A stretch of DNA of 64,000 nt, taken from NCBI RefSeq assembly GCF_007856155.1, contig NZ_CP042266.1, positions 1,178,001-1,242,000 of the forward strand. Direction: 5' to 3'. Positions 29,144 to 38,210 of this stretch are shown piece by piece; the first letter of the stretch is position 1, and the number at the start of each line of letters is the position of its first letter. The notes under the pieces were generated by a model. The model searched no databases. It saw nothing but the letters and a program-made list of their open reading frames with translations, and had not been told where the DNA came from. The position numbers and the translations under genes were made by a program. The DNA is from Streptomyces qinzhouensis. GTDB lineage: Bacteria; Actinomycetota; Actinomycetes; Streptomycetales; Streptomycetaceae.

Positions 29144-30661
29144 TCAGCTCTTCTTGATGTCGAAGGCGTGGAACTGGGAGTTCAGCCCGTTGAGGGGGTA
29201 GCCGGAGACCTTGCTGCTCGCCACCACGATCTGCGGGTAGAGGTAGAGCCACTCGCTGGCCGCCTCCTGGGCGGTGGTGCGGTTGACCTTCTTCAGGAGT
29301 TCGGTCTGCTGCGCCGGGGTGGTGGACCGCTCGGCCTCGTCGACCCACTGGGTGACCTGCGGGTTGTTGTAGCCCCAGTAGAAGTCGGGGTTGCCGTACC
29401 AGACCAGGTCGCGGTCGTTGACGTGCTCCTGGAGCGTGGCGTCGAAGTCCTTGTTCTTGTAGACCTTGGTGTACCACTCGTCCGGCGTGATGGTGTTGAT
29501 CTTGACCTTGATGCCGACCTTGGCGAGCTGGGCGGCGATGAAGGTCGCGGCGGTGGGGTGCGGGTCGTAGGACGGCGTCTGGAGGGTGAAGGTGAACCCG
29601 TCGGCGTAACCGGCCTCGGCGAGCAGCTTCTTGGCGAGTGCCGGGTCGTACGGGTCGGTGCCGGTGAGGTCCTCGTACCAGGGGTCGGTGGGCGGGACCA
29701 TGGAGCCGATGAGCTTGCCGTGGCCGCCCCAGACGGATTCCAGCAGCTTCTTGTCGTCGACGGCGGCGGCGACGGCCCGCCGGACCTTGACGTCGGTGAA
29801 CGGCTTGGCCTTGTCGTTGAAGGCGAGCAGCAGCTTGGTGGTCGAATCGCCCTCGGTGACCTTGTAGGCGGGGTTGTTCTTGAACCGGTCGAGGGCGTCG
29901 GGCGACTGCTGGCTGGTGACCAGGTCGACGCCATTGCTGAGCAGGGCGTTGTTGAGGGCGGCCGCGTCCTTGAAGTAGCGGTAGACGACCTTCTTGCTGG
30001 CGGCGGCGGTGCCCCGGTAGCCGGTGAAGCGGTCGAGTCCGAGGCTGGAGCCGCGGGTCCACTTGCCGAGCTTGAACGGTCCGGTGCCGTCCGCCGTGGC
30101 CCGGAGGTCACCGGCGGCGGAGTTCACGATCCAGACGTAGCTCAGGTTGTAGACGAACGAGATCGACTTCTGGGAGAGCGTGACGCGGACGGTCTTCGGG
30201 TCGGGCGTCTCGACCGTCTTGATGACGGAGAGGTTCTTCTTCCGTGCGGACTGGGAGGCGGGGGCGATCACCCGCTCCAGGCTGTACTTGACGTCGGCGC
30301 TGGTGAGCTTCTTGCCGCTGTGGAAGGTGACGCCGTCGCGGAGGGTGAAGGTGTACGTCAGCCCGTCCGGGCTCACCTGGTGGGAGGCGGCGAGCAGCGG
30401 CTCGGTCTTCCCGGTGTCGGTGAGCCGGAACAGGCCTTCGTAGACATTGCCGTGGAGGGCCTCGGTGACGCCCTGGCCGCCGCCCCCGGTGTTGTCGAGG
30501 TTCTGCGGTTCGTAGAGGGAGCCGATGGAGACGGTCGCGTCGGGGTTGTGCTTCCCGGATCCGGTGCCGCCGGCCGGGGCGCCGCCGCAGGCGGTGAGGG
30601 TGAGGGCCAGGGCGGTGGCGGTGACGGCGGGCAGGGCGTAGCGGACGCTGCGGGTATTCAT
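29144..30661 (-). CDS. Solute-binding lipoprotein, family 5 (peptide/nickel type)
   Basis: An extracytoplasmic substrate-binding lipoprotein of 505 aa. The signal peptide ends in the lipobox LTLTAC with the lipidated Cys25. The mature part has family 5 features: YEGLFRLTD, PDGLTYTFTLRDGVTFHSGKKLTSADV and DGTGPFKLGKW. It heads the transporter genes after the DUF1684 gene. The sequence does not say whether it takes up peptides, amines or sugars. Confidence 0.92.
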   Translation of the reverse strand: MNTRSVRYALPAVTATALALTLTACGGAPAGGTGSGKHNPDATVSIGSLYEPQNLDNTGGGGQGVTEALHGNVYEGLFRLTDTGKTEPLLAASHQVSPDGLTYTFTLRDGVTFHSGKKLTSADVKYSLERVIAPASQSARKKNLSVIKTVETPDPKTVRVTLSQKSISFVYNLSYVWIVNSAAGDLRATADGTGPFKLGKWTRGSSLGLDRFTGYRGTAAASKKVVYRYFKDAAALNNALLSNGVDLVTSQQSPDALDRFKNNPAYKVTEGDSTTKLLLAFNDKAKPFTDVKVRRAVAAAVDDKKLLESVWGGHGKLIGSMVPPTDPWYEDLTGTDPYDPALAKKLLAEAGYADGFTFTLQTPSYDPHPTAATFIAAQLAKVGIKVKINTITPDEWYTKVYKNKDFDATLQEHVNDRDLVWYGNPDFYWGYNNPQVTQWVDEAERSTTPAQQTELLKKVNRTTAQEAASEWLYLYPQIVVASSKVSGYPLNGLNSQFHAFDIKKS

Positions 30662-30699
30662 GAGGGGCTGCGCTTTCGTACGGAGGACGGCGAGGGGGA

Positions 30700-31440
30700 T
30701 CAGTGCGACGCGGTGGCGCCGCCGCGGCTGACGACACGCTTCTCACCGGCCGTGACGGGCAGGTGGAGGCGGTTCTGCCGCGGCGGCATCGGACAGTTGT
30801 ACTGATCGGAGAATCCGCAGGGCGGCACGAACGCCCGGTTGAAGTCGAGGCGTACGGAGTCCTCGCCGGTACGGGTGGGGAAGAGGAAGCGTCCGGCGGC
30901 GTAGGTCCCGTCGTCGCCCGCGGCGCCGTTGGTGGGGTCGCCGAAGACCAGCAGCAGGGTGCCGGCGTCGTCGAAGGCGCTGAGGGTGTAGTCGCGGCCG
31001 TCGAGGGTGAGGGTGATATCGCCCGGGACTGCGAGGTCACGGGTGCCGCCGTTGTCCCGGATGTGCTCGAAGGAGACCTTCCGGGCGCCGGGGACGGGGG
31101 TGTACGTGGCGTCGATGACCCAGGCGGGGTTGTACGGGAAGACCTCGGTGCGCTCGTAGGCGAGCAGCGCGGGGGCGTCGGCGGCCCAGAAGCGGAGCCC
31201 GTGTTCGGGGGCGCCGGTGACGAGGTCGGTCCGTTCGACGGTGGTGACGGTCGTGCCCTCGGGGGCGGCGGTACGGGCCGCGGGGAGGTCGGGGCGTTCC
31301 CCGGCCGGGAGCCAGCGGGTCTCCACGAGGGCGAGATTGCCGGTGGCGGCGGTGACGGACCGGCGCCGCCCGGCACACCAGGCCTCCCACTCCGCCGCGG
31401 GGTCGCTGACCGGAGGGACGGGGGCGGCGGGGTGGGACAC
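30700..31440 (-). CDS. DUF1684 family protein
   Basis: A conserved protein of 246 aa without signal peptide or membrane helix. Family features are EWEAWCAGRRRSVTAATGNL, LRFWAADAPALLAYERTEVFPYNPAWVI and the C-terminal LDFNRAFVPPCGFSDQYNCPMPP block with a conserved pair of Cys. The DUF1684 fold is beta-rich and its activity is unknown. It is the first gene of the peptide-type ABC operon (38 bases to the binding protein) and follows the promoter at 31545-31574. The context suggests a role with the imported compound. Confidence 0.88.
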   Translation of the reverse strand: MSHPAAPVPPVSDPAAEWEAWCAGRRRSVTAATGNLALVETRWLPAGERPDLPAARTAAPEGTTVTTVERTDLVTGAPEHGLRFWAADAPALLAYERTEVFPYNPAWVIDATYTPVPGARKVSFEHIRDNGGTRDLAVPGDITLTLDGRDYTLSAFDDAGTLLLVFGDPTNGAAGDDGTYAAGRFLFPTRTGEDSVRLDFNRAFVPPCGFSDQYNCPMPPRQNRLHLPVTAGEKRVVSRGGATASH

Positions 31441-31544
31441 GGCGGCACTCGCTCACATGGCACGGGGACATTCGGACATAGGGCTGCTCGGGGCGCCTTC
31501 CGCGCATTCGTTACAGGGCGCGACGTTCAACCCAAAGCCTGATC

Positions 31545-31574
31545 TTTATCTTCCATAAGGTGAACTAATGTCAA
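31545..31574 (-). promoter_or_regulatory. Promoter of the DUF1684-ABC transporter operon
   Basis: On the minus strand TTGACA (31574-31569) and GATAAA (31550-31545) are 18 bases apart. This is an unusually good vegetative promoter in an AT-rich patch (31525-31580). The predicted start is about 31538, roughly 98 bases before the ATG. Confidence 0.6.
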
Positions 31575-31705
31575 GTACAACCAGATGGTGAGACGGGGTT
31601 CCGGACGGCCAGGGGGGCGGGATCTTTGCCCAGGCCAGGGGCGCTTTGGCGGTACCGGGCGGCAATCTCCGCACCGCCGGGGGCGGTTGAGAGGCCGCGA
31701 CGGCT

Positions 31706-32659
31706 TCACGGAGTTGTGACAGTGGCGCGGGCGGTGGTGGTGAGGCTCAGCAGCTCCCGGGCCGCCCCGGCGGGCTTCTGCGAGCGGCGCCAGACCGCCC
31801 GGAGCGATCTCCGCAGCGCGATGTCCGCAACCCGGACCGCCACCAGGCGCCGCGCGGCCAGCTCCTCGGTCACGGCCAGTTCGCTCAGGACCGCGGGGCC
31901 CGCGCCGCTGACCGCCGACGCCTTCACCGCCGTGGTGGAGGCGAGTTCGAGCAGGGGTGCGGAGAGCCCGCCGTGTCCGGCGAGGGCGGCGTCGAGTACC
32001 TGCCGGGTGCCGGAGCCGGGTTCCCTGAGCACCAGGGGGGTGGCGGCGAGTTCGGCCGGGGGTACGGGGGTACGGCGCCGGGCCCAGGGATGGCCCGGCG
32101 CGGCGACCACCAGCAGCCGGTCCTCGGCGACGGTCACCCCGTCGAGCCCGGCCGGGATCCGCAGCCCCTCGACGAAGCCGAGGTCGGCCTCACCGGCGCC
32201 GAGCCGTTCGGCGACCGCCGCCGAGTTCCCGGCGAAGAGGGAGACGGCCGTGCCGGGGCAGCGGGACCGCAGGGCGACCAGCCAGCCCGGGAGGAGGTAC
32301 TCGGCGATCGTCATCGAGGCGGCGATCCGCAGCCGGGAGTCCCGGTGCGTCCGCAGCGCCTGGGCTCCCGCGTCGAACTCCTCCGCCGCCTCGACGACCC
32401 GGCGGGCCCAGTCGGTGACCAGGACACCGGCCGGGGTGAGCCGGGAGCCCGTCGGCGAGCGGTCGACCAGGGCCACGCCCAGCAGCGTCTCCATCGACCG
32501 GAGCCGGCCGCTCGCCGCGGGCTGGCTGATGCCGAGCTCGCGGGCGGCCCGGCCCAGGCTGCCGTGGCGGGCGACGGCGAGCAGCAGTTCCAGGGCGCCC
32601 AGATCGGGCACCCGGTGCGCCAGCGGCACCCGTCCTACGCTCCCGGCAGCCTCACTCAT
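31706..32659 (-). CDS. LysR-family transcriptional regulator
   Basis: A regulator of 317 aa. The N-terminal winged helix is LELLLAVARHGSLGRAARELGISQPAASGRLRSME, given here in two parts: helix-turn-helix residues about 22-50, wing to about 80. The C-terminal co-inducer domain has LRIAASMTIAEYLLPGWL and LVLREPGSGTRQVL, which resemble the CbbR/CysB-like branch. It is divergent from the SLAC1-family transporter gene with 70 bases between, and a T-N11-A motif (32658-32672) overlaps its start. It probably controls that transporter. Confidence 0.9.
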   Translation of the reverse strand: MSEAAGSVGRVPLAHRVPDLGALELLLAVARHGSLGRAARELGISQPAASGRLRSMETLLGVALVDRSPTGSRLTPAGVLVTDWARRVVEAAEEFDAGAQALRTHRDSRLRIAASMTIAEYLLPGWLVALRSRCPGTAVSLFAGNSAAVAERLGAGEADLGFVEGLRIPAGLDGVTVAEDRLLVVAAPGHPWARRRTPVPPAELAATPLVLREPGSGTRQVLDAALAGHGGLSAPLLELASTTAVKASAVSGAGPAVLSELAVTEELAARRLVAVRVADIALRRSLRAVWRRSQKPAGAARELLSLTTTARATVTTP

Positions 32660-32729
32660 AGGCCCAGCTTATGGGGTCATCGGCGGAAGGCCCCTGGTGG
32701 GACGGGTGACCGGCGGCGACAGTGGCTCC

Positions 32730-34112
32730 ATGGCCACCGCCGCCCGCCACTCCCCCGCACCCCGGACGCCCACCCCGCGTCCCGGGCCCGCCGCCGTACC
32801 CGCCACCCCGCGCGCCGGTTCCGGGCCCGGGCCCGGAACCGCCGGGGGCCGCAGTTCCGGGCCCGCCGGTCTTTCGGGCCCCGGGCCCGGTGCGCTGTCC
32901 GGCACCCCGTCCGGCACCACCGGGTCCACCCCCGGCGTCCCGGCGCCGGGCCCGGACGCCGGGTCCGGAACACGTCCCGGGACCCGTTCCGGCGAACCCC
33001 CCGGCCCGGGCACCGGCCCCGGCGCGGGAGCCGTTTCCGTACCGGCGCCGTCCCTGCGGCACTTCGGGCCGCAGTGGTACGCCGCCGTCATGGGGACCGC
33101 GAGCGTCGCCGCCGCGGGTACGGCGCTGGGCGCGGACGGCCCCCATCCGGCCGTCCGGCCGCTCCTGGCGGCCGTCTGGGCCCTCTCCGCACTGCTGCTC
33201 ACCGCCGTCTGGGCGGCCCGGTCGGTGCACTGGCGGCACCATCGCGACCAGGCCCGGGCCCACCTTCTCGACCCGGCCGTCGCCCCCTTCTACGGCTGCG
33301 CCGCGATGGCGCCGCTCGCCGTCGGCATCGGGGCGCTCGGACCGGGCCGGGACGTCCTCGGCGAGCGGGCCGCGGTCCCGGTCGCCGCCGTTCTGTTCGC
33401 CCTCGGCTGCGTCCTGGCCGTCGCGGCCGCGGTCGTGGTGCCGTATCTGCTGATCGTCCGGCATCGCACCCCGCCGGGCAGCGCGTCCCCGGTCTGGCTG
33501 CTGCCGCTCGTCGCCCCCATGGTGGCGGCGGCCTTCGGCCCGCTGCTGGCCGTGGAGCTGCCGCCAGGGGACGGCCGCCGGACGCTGCTGGTCACGAGCC
33601 TCGGCCTGGCCGGGGCGAGCGCGCTGGCGACCCTGACGGTGCTGCCGTTGGTGGCGGCCCGGCTGATCCACCACGGTCCGCTGCCGCTCGCGCTCACCCC
33701 GTCGCTGTTCCTGGTGCTCGGGCCGCTCGGCCAGTCGACGACCGCCGCGGGCCAGCTGGCGGACGCGTTGCCGGGACGGCCGTACGCGGATCTGCTCGCC
33801 GTGGTGTACGGCGTGCCGGTCATGGGCTTCGCGCTGCTGTGGCTGGTACTGGCCGGGGCGCTGGTGATCCGGGCCGTCCGCCGGGGCCTGCCGTTCACCC
33901 TGGGCTGGTGGGCCTTCACCTTCCCCGTCGGCACCTGTGTGACCGGGGCGGCCGCACTGGCCCACCGCACCGGTCTCGATGCCCTGTCGGCCGTGGCCGT
34001 GGCGCTGTACGTACTGCTGGTGACCGCGTGGGCGGTCGCCGGACTGCGGACCGTACGCGGTCTGCTCGGCGGAACGCTGCTCTCGGCACCGCCGTCGGCG
34101 ACGGCCCGCTGA
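32730..34112 (+). CDS. SLAC1/TehA (TDT) family transporter with long low-complexity N-terminus
   Basis: An integral membrane protein of 460 aa. Residues 1 to about 110 are Pro/Gly-rich linker (GPGPGT-type runs). About ten helices follow from LRHFGPQWYAAVMGTASVAAAG, with the family pattern FGPQWYAAVMGT and GWWAFTFPVGTC. TDT members export sulphite, C4-dicarboxylates or tellurite-related compounds. Pairing with LysR is common for sulphite exporters, but the substrate here is open. The start at 32730 puts the linker in the protein; a later start is conceivable. Confidence 0.85.
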   Translation: MATAARHSPAPRTPTPRPGPAAVPATPRAGSGPGPGTAGGRSSGPAGLSGPGPGALSGTPSGTTGSTPGVPAPGPDAGSGTRPGTRSGEPPGPGTGPGAGAVSVPAPSLRHFGPQWYAAVMGTASVAAAGTALGADGPHPAVRPLLAAVWALSALLLTAVWAARSVHWRHHRDQARAHLLDPAVAPFYGCAAMAPLAVGIGALGPGRDVLGERAAVPVAAVLFALGCVLAVAAAVVVPYLLIVRHRTPPGSASPVWLLPLVAPMVAAAFGPLLAVELPPGDGRRTLLVTSLGLAGASALATLTVLPLVAARLIHHGPLPLALTPSLFLVLGPLGQSTTAAGQLADALPGRPYADLLAVVYGVPVMGFALLWLVLAGALVIRAVRRGLPFTLGWWAFTFPVGTCVTGAAALAHRTGLDALSAVAVALYVLLVTAWAVAGLRTVRGLLGGTLLSAPPSATAR

Positions 34113-34125
34113 GGCGCGCGGCGGG

Positions 34126-34716
34126 TCAGCCCTCGGGCGGCGGGGGCGTCTCGATGTGCTCGGCGACGGTCACCACGACGACCCGGGTCTCCGCGCCGCC
34201 GGACCGCCAGCGGTGCCGTACACCACCGGAGAGGAACAGGGTGTCACCGCGGCCCAGCCGGTAGGCGCGGCCCTCGGCCTCGACCTCGACCGAACCGTCC
34301 GCCACATACATCAGCTCGTCGTTGCGGTGCTGGAACTCGCCCTCGGTGTCGTGCTCCCCGGCGAACTCCAGCGCTTCGAGCTGGTGCCGGCCGTGCACCA
34401 GCCGGCGGGCGCCCGCCACCCCGGCGCCGTCGGCCCCGGCCGCCCGGGAGACGGCGACCGTCCTGGCCGCGTCGGAGGCGGCGATCAGCCGGTCCGCGCT
34501 GGTCTCCAGGGCCTCCGCGAGCCGCTGGAGGGAGCGGCGGCTGGGCCGCGCCCGGTCGTTCTCGATCTGGCTGAGGAAGGGGACGGAGAGGCCCGAGCGC
34601 TCGGCGACCGAGGCCAGCGTCAGATCGAGGGCCCGCCGCCGCCTGCGCACGGCGGTACCCACCCGAAGACGCTCGGTCTCCTTCGGGTCCTTGCCGTCCT
34701 TGGCGTCAGCGTCCAT
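34126..34716 (-). CDS. XRE-family regulator with C-terminal cupin domain
   Basis: A 196-aa regulator. The helix-turn-helix is at about residues 18-72 (LTLASVAERSGLSVPFLSQIE) and a cupin_2 domain occupies about 105-185 (RNDELMYVADGSVEVEAEG, DTLFLSGGVRHRW). XRE-cupin proteins sense small metabolites, often amino acid or amine related. It sits between the SLAC1 gene (convergent) and the betaine-type ABC operon (same strand, upstream). Regulation of that operon is possible but unsupported. An inverted repeat covers its promoter. Confidence 0.9.
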   Translation of the reverse strand: MDADAKDGKDPKETERLRVGTAVRRRRRALDLTLASVAERSGLSVPFLSQIENDRARPSRRSLQRLAEALETSADRLIAASDAARTVAVSRAAGADGAGVAGARRLVHGRHQLEALEFAGEHDTEGEFQHRNDELMYVADGSVEVEAEGRAYRLGRGDTLFLSGGVRHRWRSGGAETRVVVVTVAEHIETPPPPEG

Positions 34717-34732
34717 GCGCCGGCTCCCCTTC

Positions 34733-34757
34733 CTGCGTTCTGTACAACCTTACGCAG
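34733..34757. promoter_or_regulatory. Candidate operator of the XRE-cupin gene
   Basis: CTGCGT (34733-34738) and ACGCAG (34752-34757) are separated by 13 AT-richer bases, 17 bases before the ATG. Autoregulation is inferred. Confidence 0.4.
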
Positions 34758-34798
34758 CTTCCCGCCCGGCTTCCTCCGCGATCAGGGCGAATTACGGA

Positions 34799-34832
34799 CG
34801 GGGTGGCCCGGGCACTGTCCGGAACCACCCCG
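34799..34832 (-). terminator. Terminator of the betaine-type ABC operon
   Basis: CGGGGTGG and CCACCCCG arms enclose a second CCGG pair. The hairpin starts 22 bases after the stop codon at 34855. Confidence 0.6.
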
Positions 34833-34854
34833 TACCGGCGGGTGAGGGGAAGGG

Positions 34855-36663
34855 TCAGCCGCCCACCGGGACCGCCTTGTCCACGAAGCCCGGATTGTCC
34901 TTCAGCCAGGTACGGACGGCCTGCTGCTCCTTGCCCTTGCCGGTCCGCTGGATCTCCGCCTCGAGATCGGTGAGCTGCTTCTCGGTCATCCGGAAGTCCT
35001 TCAGCCATTTTCCGGCCTCGGGGTGATCGGCGGTGAATCCCTTGCGGGCCAGGGTGTGCACTCCGTCGCCCGCTCCCCAGGCGCCCCGGGGGTCCTTCAG
35101 CTTCTTCAGCTCGTAGGCGCTGTACGCCCAGTGCGGGGACCACAGGGTGACCACGACCGGTTCCTTCTTCGCGTACGCCCGCTTCAGCTCGGCCAGCATG
35201 CCGGGGGTGGAGCCGTCGACCACCCGGTACTCGCCGTCGAGGCCGTACTCGTCGAGCACCTTGTCCTTGAGGAGGCCCATCATTCCGGCGCTCGGTTCGA
35301 TGCCGATGATCCGGCCCTTGAAGGTGCCGCCCTTCCCCCGCAGATCGTCGAGGGAGTCGATGCCCTTGACGTACGAGGGCACCGCCAGTTCCAGGGAGGT
35401 GGGCCCGTACCAGGCGCCGAGGTCCTCCAGCCGGTCGCCGTACTTCTTCCAGTACGAGGCATGGGTCACCGGCAGCCAGGAGTCGGTCTGGAAGTCGATC
35501 TGGCCGTTCGCGAGCCCGGTGTAGAGGGCGCCGGTCTCCAGCTGCCCGGCCTCGACCTCGAAGCCGCGCCGCTCCAGCAGCTCCTTCCAGAGGTAGGTGG
35601 AGGCGACCGCCTCGTCCCACGGGATGTAGCCCATCGTCAGCTTCTTGCCCTTGCCGACGTTCGCGGCGCCCGTGACGGCGTTCGCGGGGGTGCCGGATCC
35701 GCCGAAGACGTTCATACCGCCCGCGACCAGCGCGAGGACGACCACACCGACCAGGGCGACGACCGGCTGGGGCCGGTGGTTCCAGAGGGCGGGACCGCCC
35801 CCCAGCGACCGGGCCCGGGCGATCGCCCGGCGGCCCAGCGGGGAGACCTGACGGCCCAGCTCACCGGTGATCCGGTCGAGGTACATGGCGAGGACGACGA
35901 TGGACACGCCCGCCTCGAAGCCCAGGCCGATATCGATGTTGCCGATGGCGCTGTAGACCTCGCCGCCCAGACCGCCGCCGCCGACCATGCCGGCGATGAC
36001 GACCATGGACAGACCCAGCATGATGACCTGGTTGACCCCGGCCATGATGGTCGGCAGCGCCAGCGGCAACTGGACCCGGAGCAGGGTGTCGCGGGGCGAG
36101 GTGCCGAACGCCTCGGCCGCCTCGACCAGCTCCCCGTCGACCTGGCGGATACCGAGTTCGGTCATCCGGACGCCCGGCGGCAGGGCGAACACGATGGTCG
36201 CGATGATCCCGGGAACCACACCGACACCGAAGAAGATGATGCCCGGGATGAGGTAGACCATCGCCGGCATGGTCTGCATGAAGTCGAGTACGGGCCGGAC
36301 GACGGCGCTCACCCGGGCCGAGCGCGACGCCCAGACGCCGAGCGGCACGGCGATCGCCAGGGTGACGATCGTGGCGACCAGGACCAGGGCGAGCGTTGAC
36401 ATCGCCTCGTCCCAGAGGGTGACCGAGTCGATCAGGGCGAACCCGGCGAAGGCGAGGACACCGGCGACGAGTCCGCGCAGCCACCAGGCGAGCACGGCCA
36501 GGATCCCGGCGAAGAGCAGCGGCTCGGGCGCGGACAGCACCGCGTCGAGACCGTCGTACATTCCGGTGACAAGACTGCTGATCGCGTCGAAAAGCCAGGT
36601 GAGATGGGTCTGGAGCCAGTCGACGGCGCTGTCGATCCACTCTCCGAGGGGCAGTCTAGGCAT
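34855..36663 (-). CDS. Glycine betaine/proline-type ABC permease fused to its substrate-binding domain
   Basis: A 602-aa fusion. The N-terminal half is a ProW/OpuAB-type permease with six or more helices and an EAA-like loop (AEAFGTSPRDTLLRVQLPLALP). An extra helix (PVVALVGVVVLALVAGGMNVFG, about residues 305-325) then leads to a C-terminal OpuAC domain (KKLTMGYIPWDEAVASTYLW, VVDGSTPGMLAELKRAY), placing the binding site outside the cell. Its ATG (36661-36663) overlaps the end of the ATPase gene by 8 bases. The likely substrate is glycine betaine or a related osmoprotectant. Such fusions are known in OpuA systems. Confidence 0.9.
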   Translation of the reverse strand: MPRLPLGEWIDSAVDWLQTHLTWLFDAISSLVTGMYDGLDAVLSAPEPLLFAGILAVLAWWLRGLVAGVLAFAGFALIDSVTLWDEAMSTLALVLVATIVTLAIAVPLGVWASRSARVSAVVRPVLDFMQTMPAMVYLIPGIIFFGVGVVPGIIATIVFALPPGVRMTELGIRQVDGELVEAAEAFGTSPRDTLLRVQLPLALPTIMAGVNQVIMLGLSMVVIAGMVGGGGLGGEVYSAIGNIDIGLGFEAGVSIVVLAMYLDRITGELGRQVSPLGRRAIARARSLGGGPALWNHRPQPVVALVGVVVLALVAGGMNVFGGSGTPANAVTGAANVGKGKKLTMGYIPWDEAVASTYLWKELLERRGFEVEAGQLETGALYTGLANGQIDFQTDSWLPVTHASYWKKYGDRLEDLGAWYGPTSLELAVPSYVKGIDSLDDLRGKGGTFKGRIIGIEPSAGMMGLLKDKVLDEYGLDGEYRVVDGSTPGMLAELKRAYAKKEPVVVTLWSPHWAYSAYELKKLKDPRGAWGAGDGVHTLARKGFTADHPEAGKWLKDFRMTEKQLTDLEAEIQRTGKGKEQQAVRTWLKDNPGFVDKAVPVGG

Positions 36664-37873
36664 GGGCCACCGCCCCGGAAGCGGCGGTTCCGGCCCGGTC
36701 GGCGACGCCGTCCGGACCATCGGGACCGTCCGAACCATCGGGACCGTCTGCGCCGTCCGGACCACCTGGACCGTCCGCGCCGTCGGGCTCCGGCGCCCGC
36801 TCCGGCTTCATCGGCTCGCCCAGCACGGCCAGCAGCCTGGCCCGCGGTACGACGCCGATCAGTTCGCCCCGCTCACAGGTGACGGCCACGGCGACACCGC
36901 TGCGCGAGCACGGCGTGAACAGCTCGGCGATCGGGGTGTCCGCGGTGACCACGGCGGGCGCCGCGGCCAGCACCTCACCGGCGGAGCGCAGTTCGGCGCC
37001 GCCGTCGGTCCGGGTGCCGTACGCGGTCTCCGGATCGGCCATGATCGCGCCGGCGGTCAGCACCCGGGTGCGGTCGACGTCCTGGGTGAAGGAGGCGACG
37101 TAGTCGTTCGCGGGGGTGACGAGGATGTCCTCGGCCGTGCCCTGCTGGACGATCCGGCCGTCGCGCATCACCGCGATCCGGTCGCCGAGGCGCATCGCCT
37201 CGTTGAGGTCGTGGGTGATGAAGACGATGGTCTTCTTCAGGGTCTTCTGGAGTTCGAGCAGCTGGTCCTGCATATCGCGGCGGATCAGCGGGTCCAGCGC
37301 GCTGAAGGACTCGTCCATCAGCAGCAGATCGGCGTCGGTGGCCAGCGCCCGGGCCAGGCCCACACGCTGCTGCATCCCGCCGGACAGCTCGTCGGGCCAG
37401 GAGTCCTCCCAGCCCGCGAGACCGGCCAGGGCCAGCGCCTCCCTGGCCCGTTCCGCCCGTTCGGCCCGGTCCACGCCCTGCACCTCGAGCCCGTAGGCGG
37501 CGTTCTCCGACACACTGCGATGGGGGAAGAGCGCGAAGTGCGGGAAGACCATGCTGATCCGGCGGGAGCGGACGGACCGCAGCTCGCGGCGGTTCAGCGC
37601 GGTCAGGTCGCGTCCGTCGAACAGGACACGTCCGGCGGTGGGTTCGAGCAGTCCGTTGAGCATCCGCAGCAGGGTCGACTTGCCGGAGCCCGAGAGGCCC
37701 ATGACCACGAAGATCTGCCCGGGGTCGACGGTGAAGGAGGCGTCGATGACCGCCGCCGTCGCGCCGTCGGCGCGCAGCTCGTCACGGGTCGCGCCGCCTT
37801 CGAGCCGTCGTACCGCCTCGTCGGATCGTCTGCCGAACACCTTGTACAGATGCTCCGCCTGGAGCCTGGACAC
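36656..37873 (-). CDS. Glycine betaine/proline-type ABC transporter ATP-binding protein
   Basis: The ATPase of the same importer, 405 aa. Walker A is GLSGSGKST, the signature LSGGMQQRVGLARA, Walker B LLLMDESFSALDP and the H loop FITHDLNEA. The N-terminal ERLYKVFG-like AEHLYKVFGRR segment and the C-terminal regulatory region are typical of ProV/OpuAA. It then ends in a Gly/Pro/Asp repeat of roughly 45 residues before the stop. The GTG at 37871-37873 follows GCGAGGTATAT. An ATG 14 codons in from the frame's first start is the main alternative. Expected in operon with the fusion permease. Confidence 0.9.
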   Translation of the reverse strand: MSRLQAEHLYKVFGRRSDEAVRRLEGGATRDELRADGATAAVIDASFTVDPGQIFVVMGLSGSGKSTLLRMLNGLLEPTAGRVLFDGRDLTALNRRELRSVRSRRISMVFPHFALFPHRSVSENAAYGLEVQGVDRAERAERAREALALAGLAGWEDSWPDELSGGMQQRVGLARALATDADLLLMDESFSALDPLIRRDMQDQLLELQKTLKKTIVFITHDLNEAMRLGDRIAVMRDGRIVQQGTAEDILVTPANDYVASFTQDVDRTRVLTAGAIMADPETAYGTRTDGGAELRSAGEVLAAAPAVVTADTPIAELFTPCSRSGVAVAVTCERGELIGVVPRARLLAVLGEPMKPERAPEPDGADGPGGPDGADGPDGSDGPDGPDGVADRAGTAASGAVAHA

Positions 37874-38210
37874 ATATACCTCGCGTCTCGTAGGGAAACG
37901 GCCCACCGCCCCCATCCGGGCGGACCGTGGAGCCCGGCGGGATCGGCCCGCTGCCACCGGCCGCCGCCGGCCCTCGGGCCGGAAGCCACCGGTTCGGCTC
38001 CGGCGGCGCGCCTGCCCCCGGCCTGTAGCGCCAAACGCAACAGTGACTCACATCACGCAACAGCGGAGGTGGCGCCCGGGCCCGGCGCTTCCGGGATGCC
38101 GGGGATTCCACCCGGGCCCCGCCCCGGCGTCACGGCCCAGGGGCCGGGGCCGTAACGCCGGGGGGCCGTGGCGCCGGGCCGGTGTCGGTGGCGTACGGCA
38201 TCATCGGGGT
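37874..38210. other. Intergenic region between the betaine-type ABC operon and the exonuclease
   Basis: A divergent-promoter region of 337 bases. It holds the direct repeat CGCAACAG at 38036-38043 and 38056-38063 (20-base period, two turns of the helix), a plausible activator or repressor site for the ABC operon. The rest is GC-rich without recognisable genes. Confidence 0.4.
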
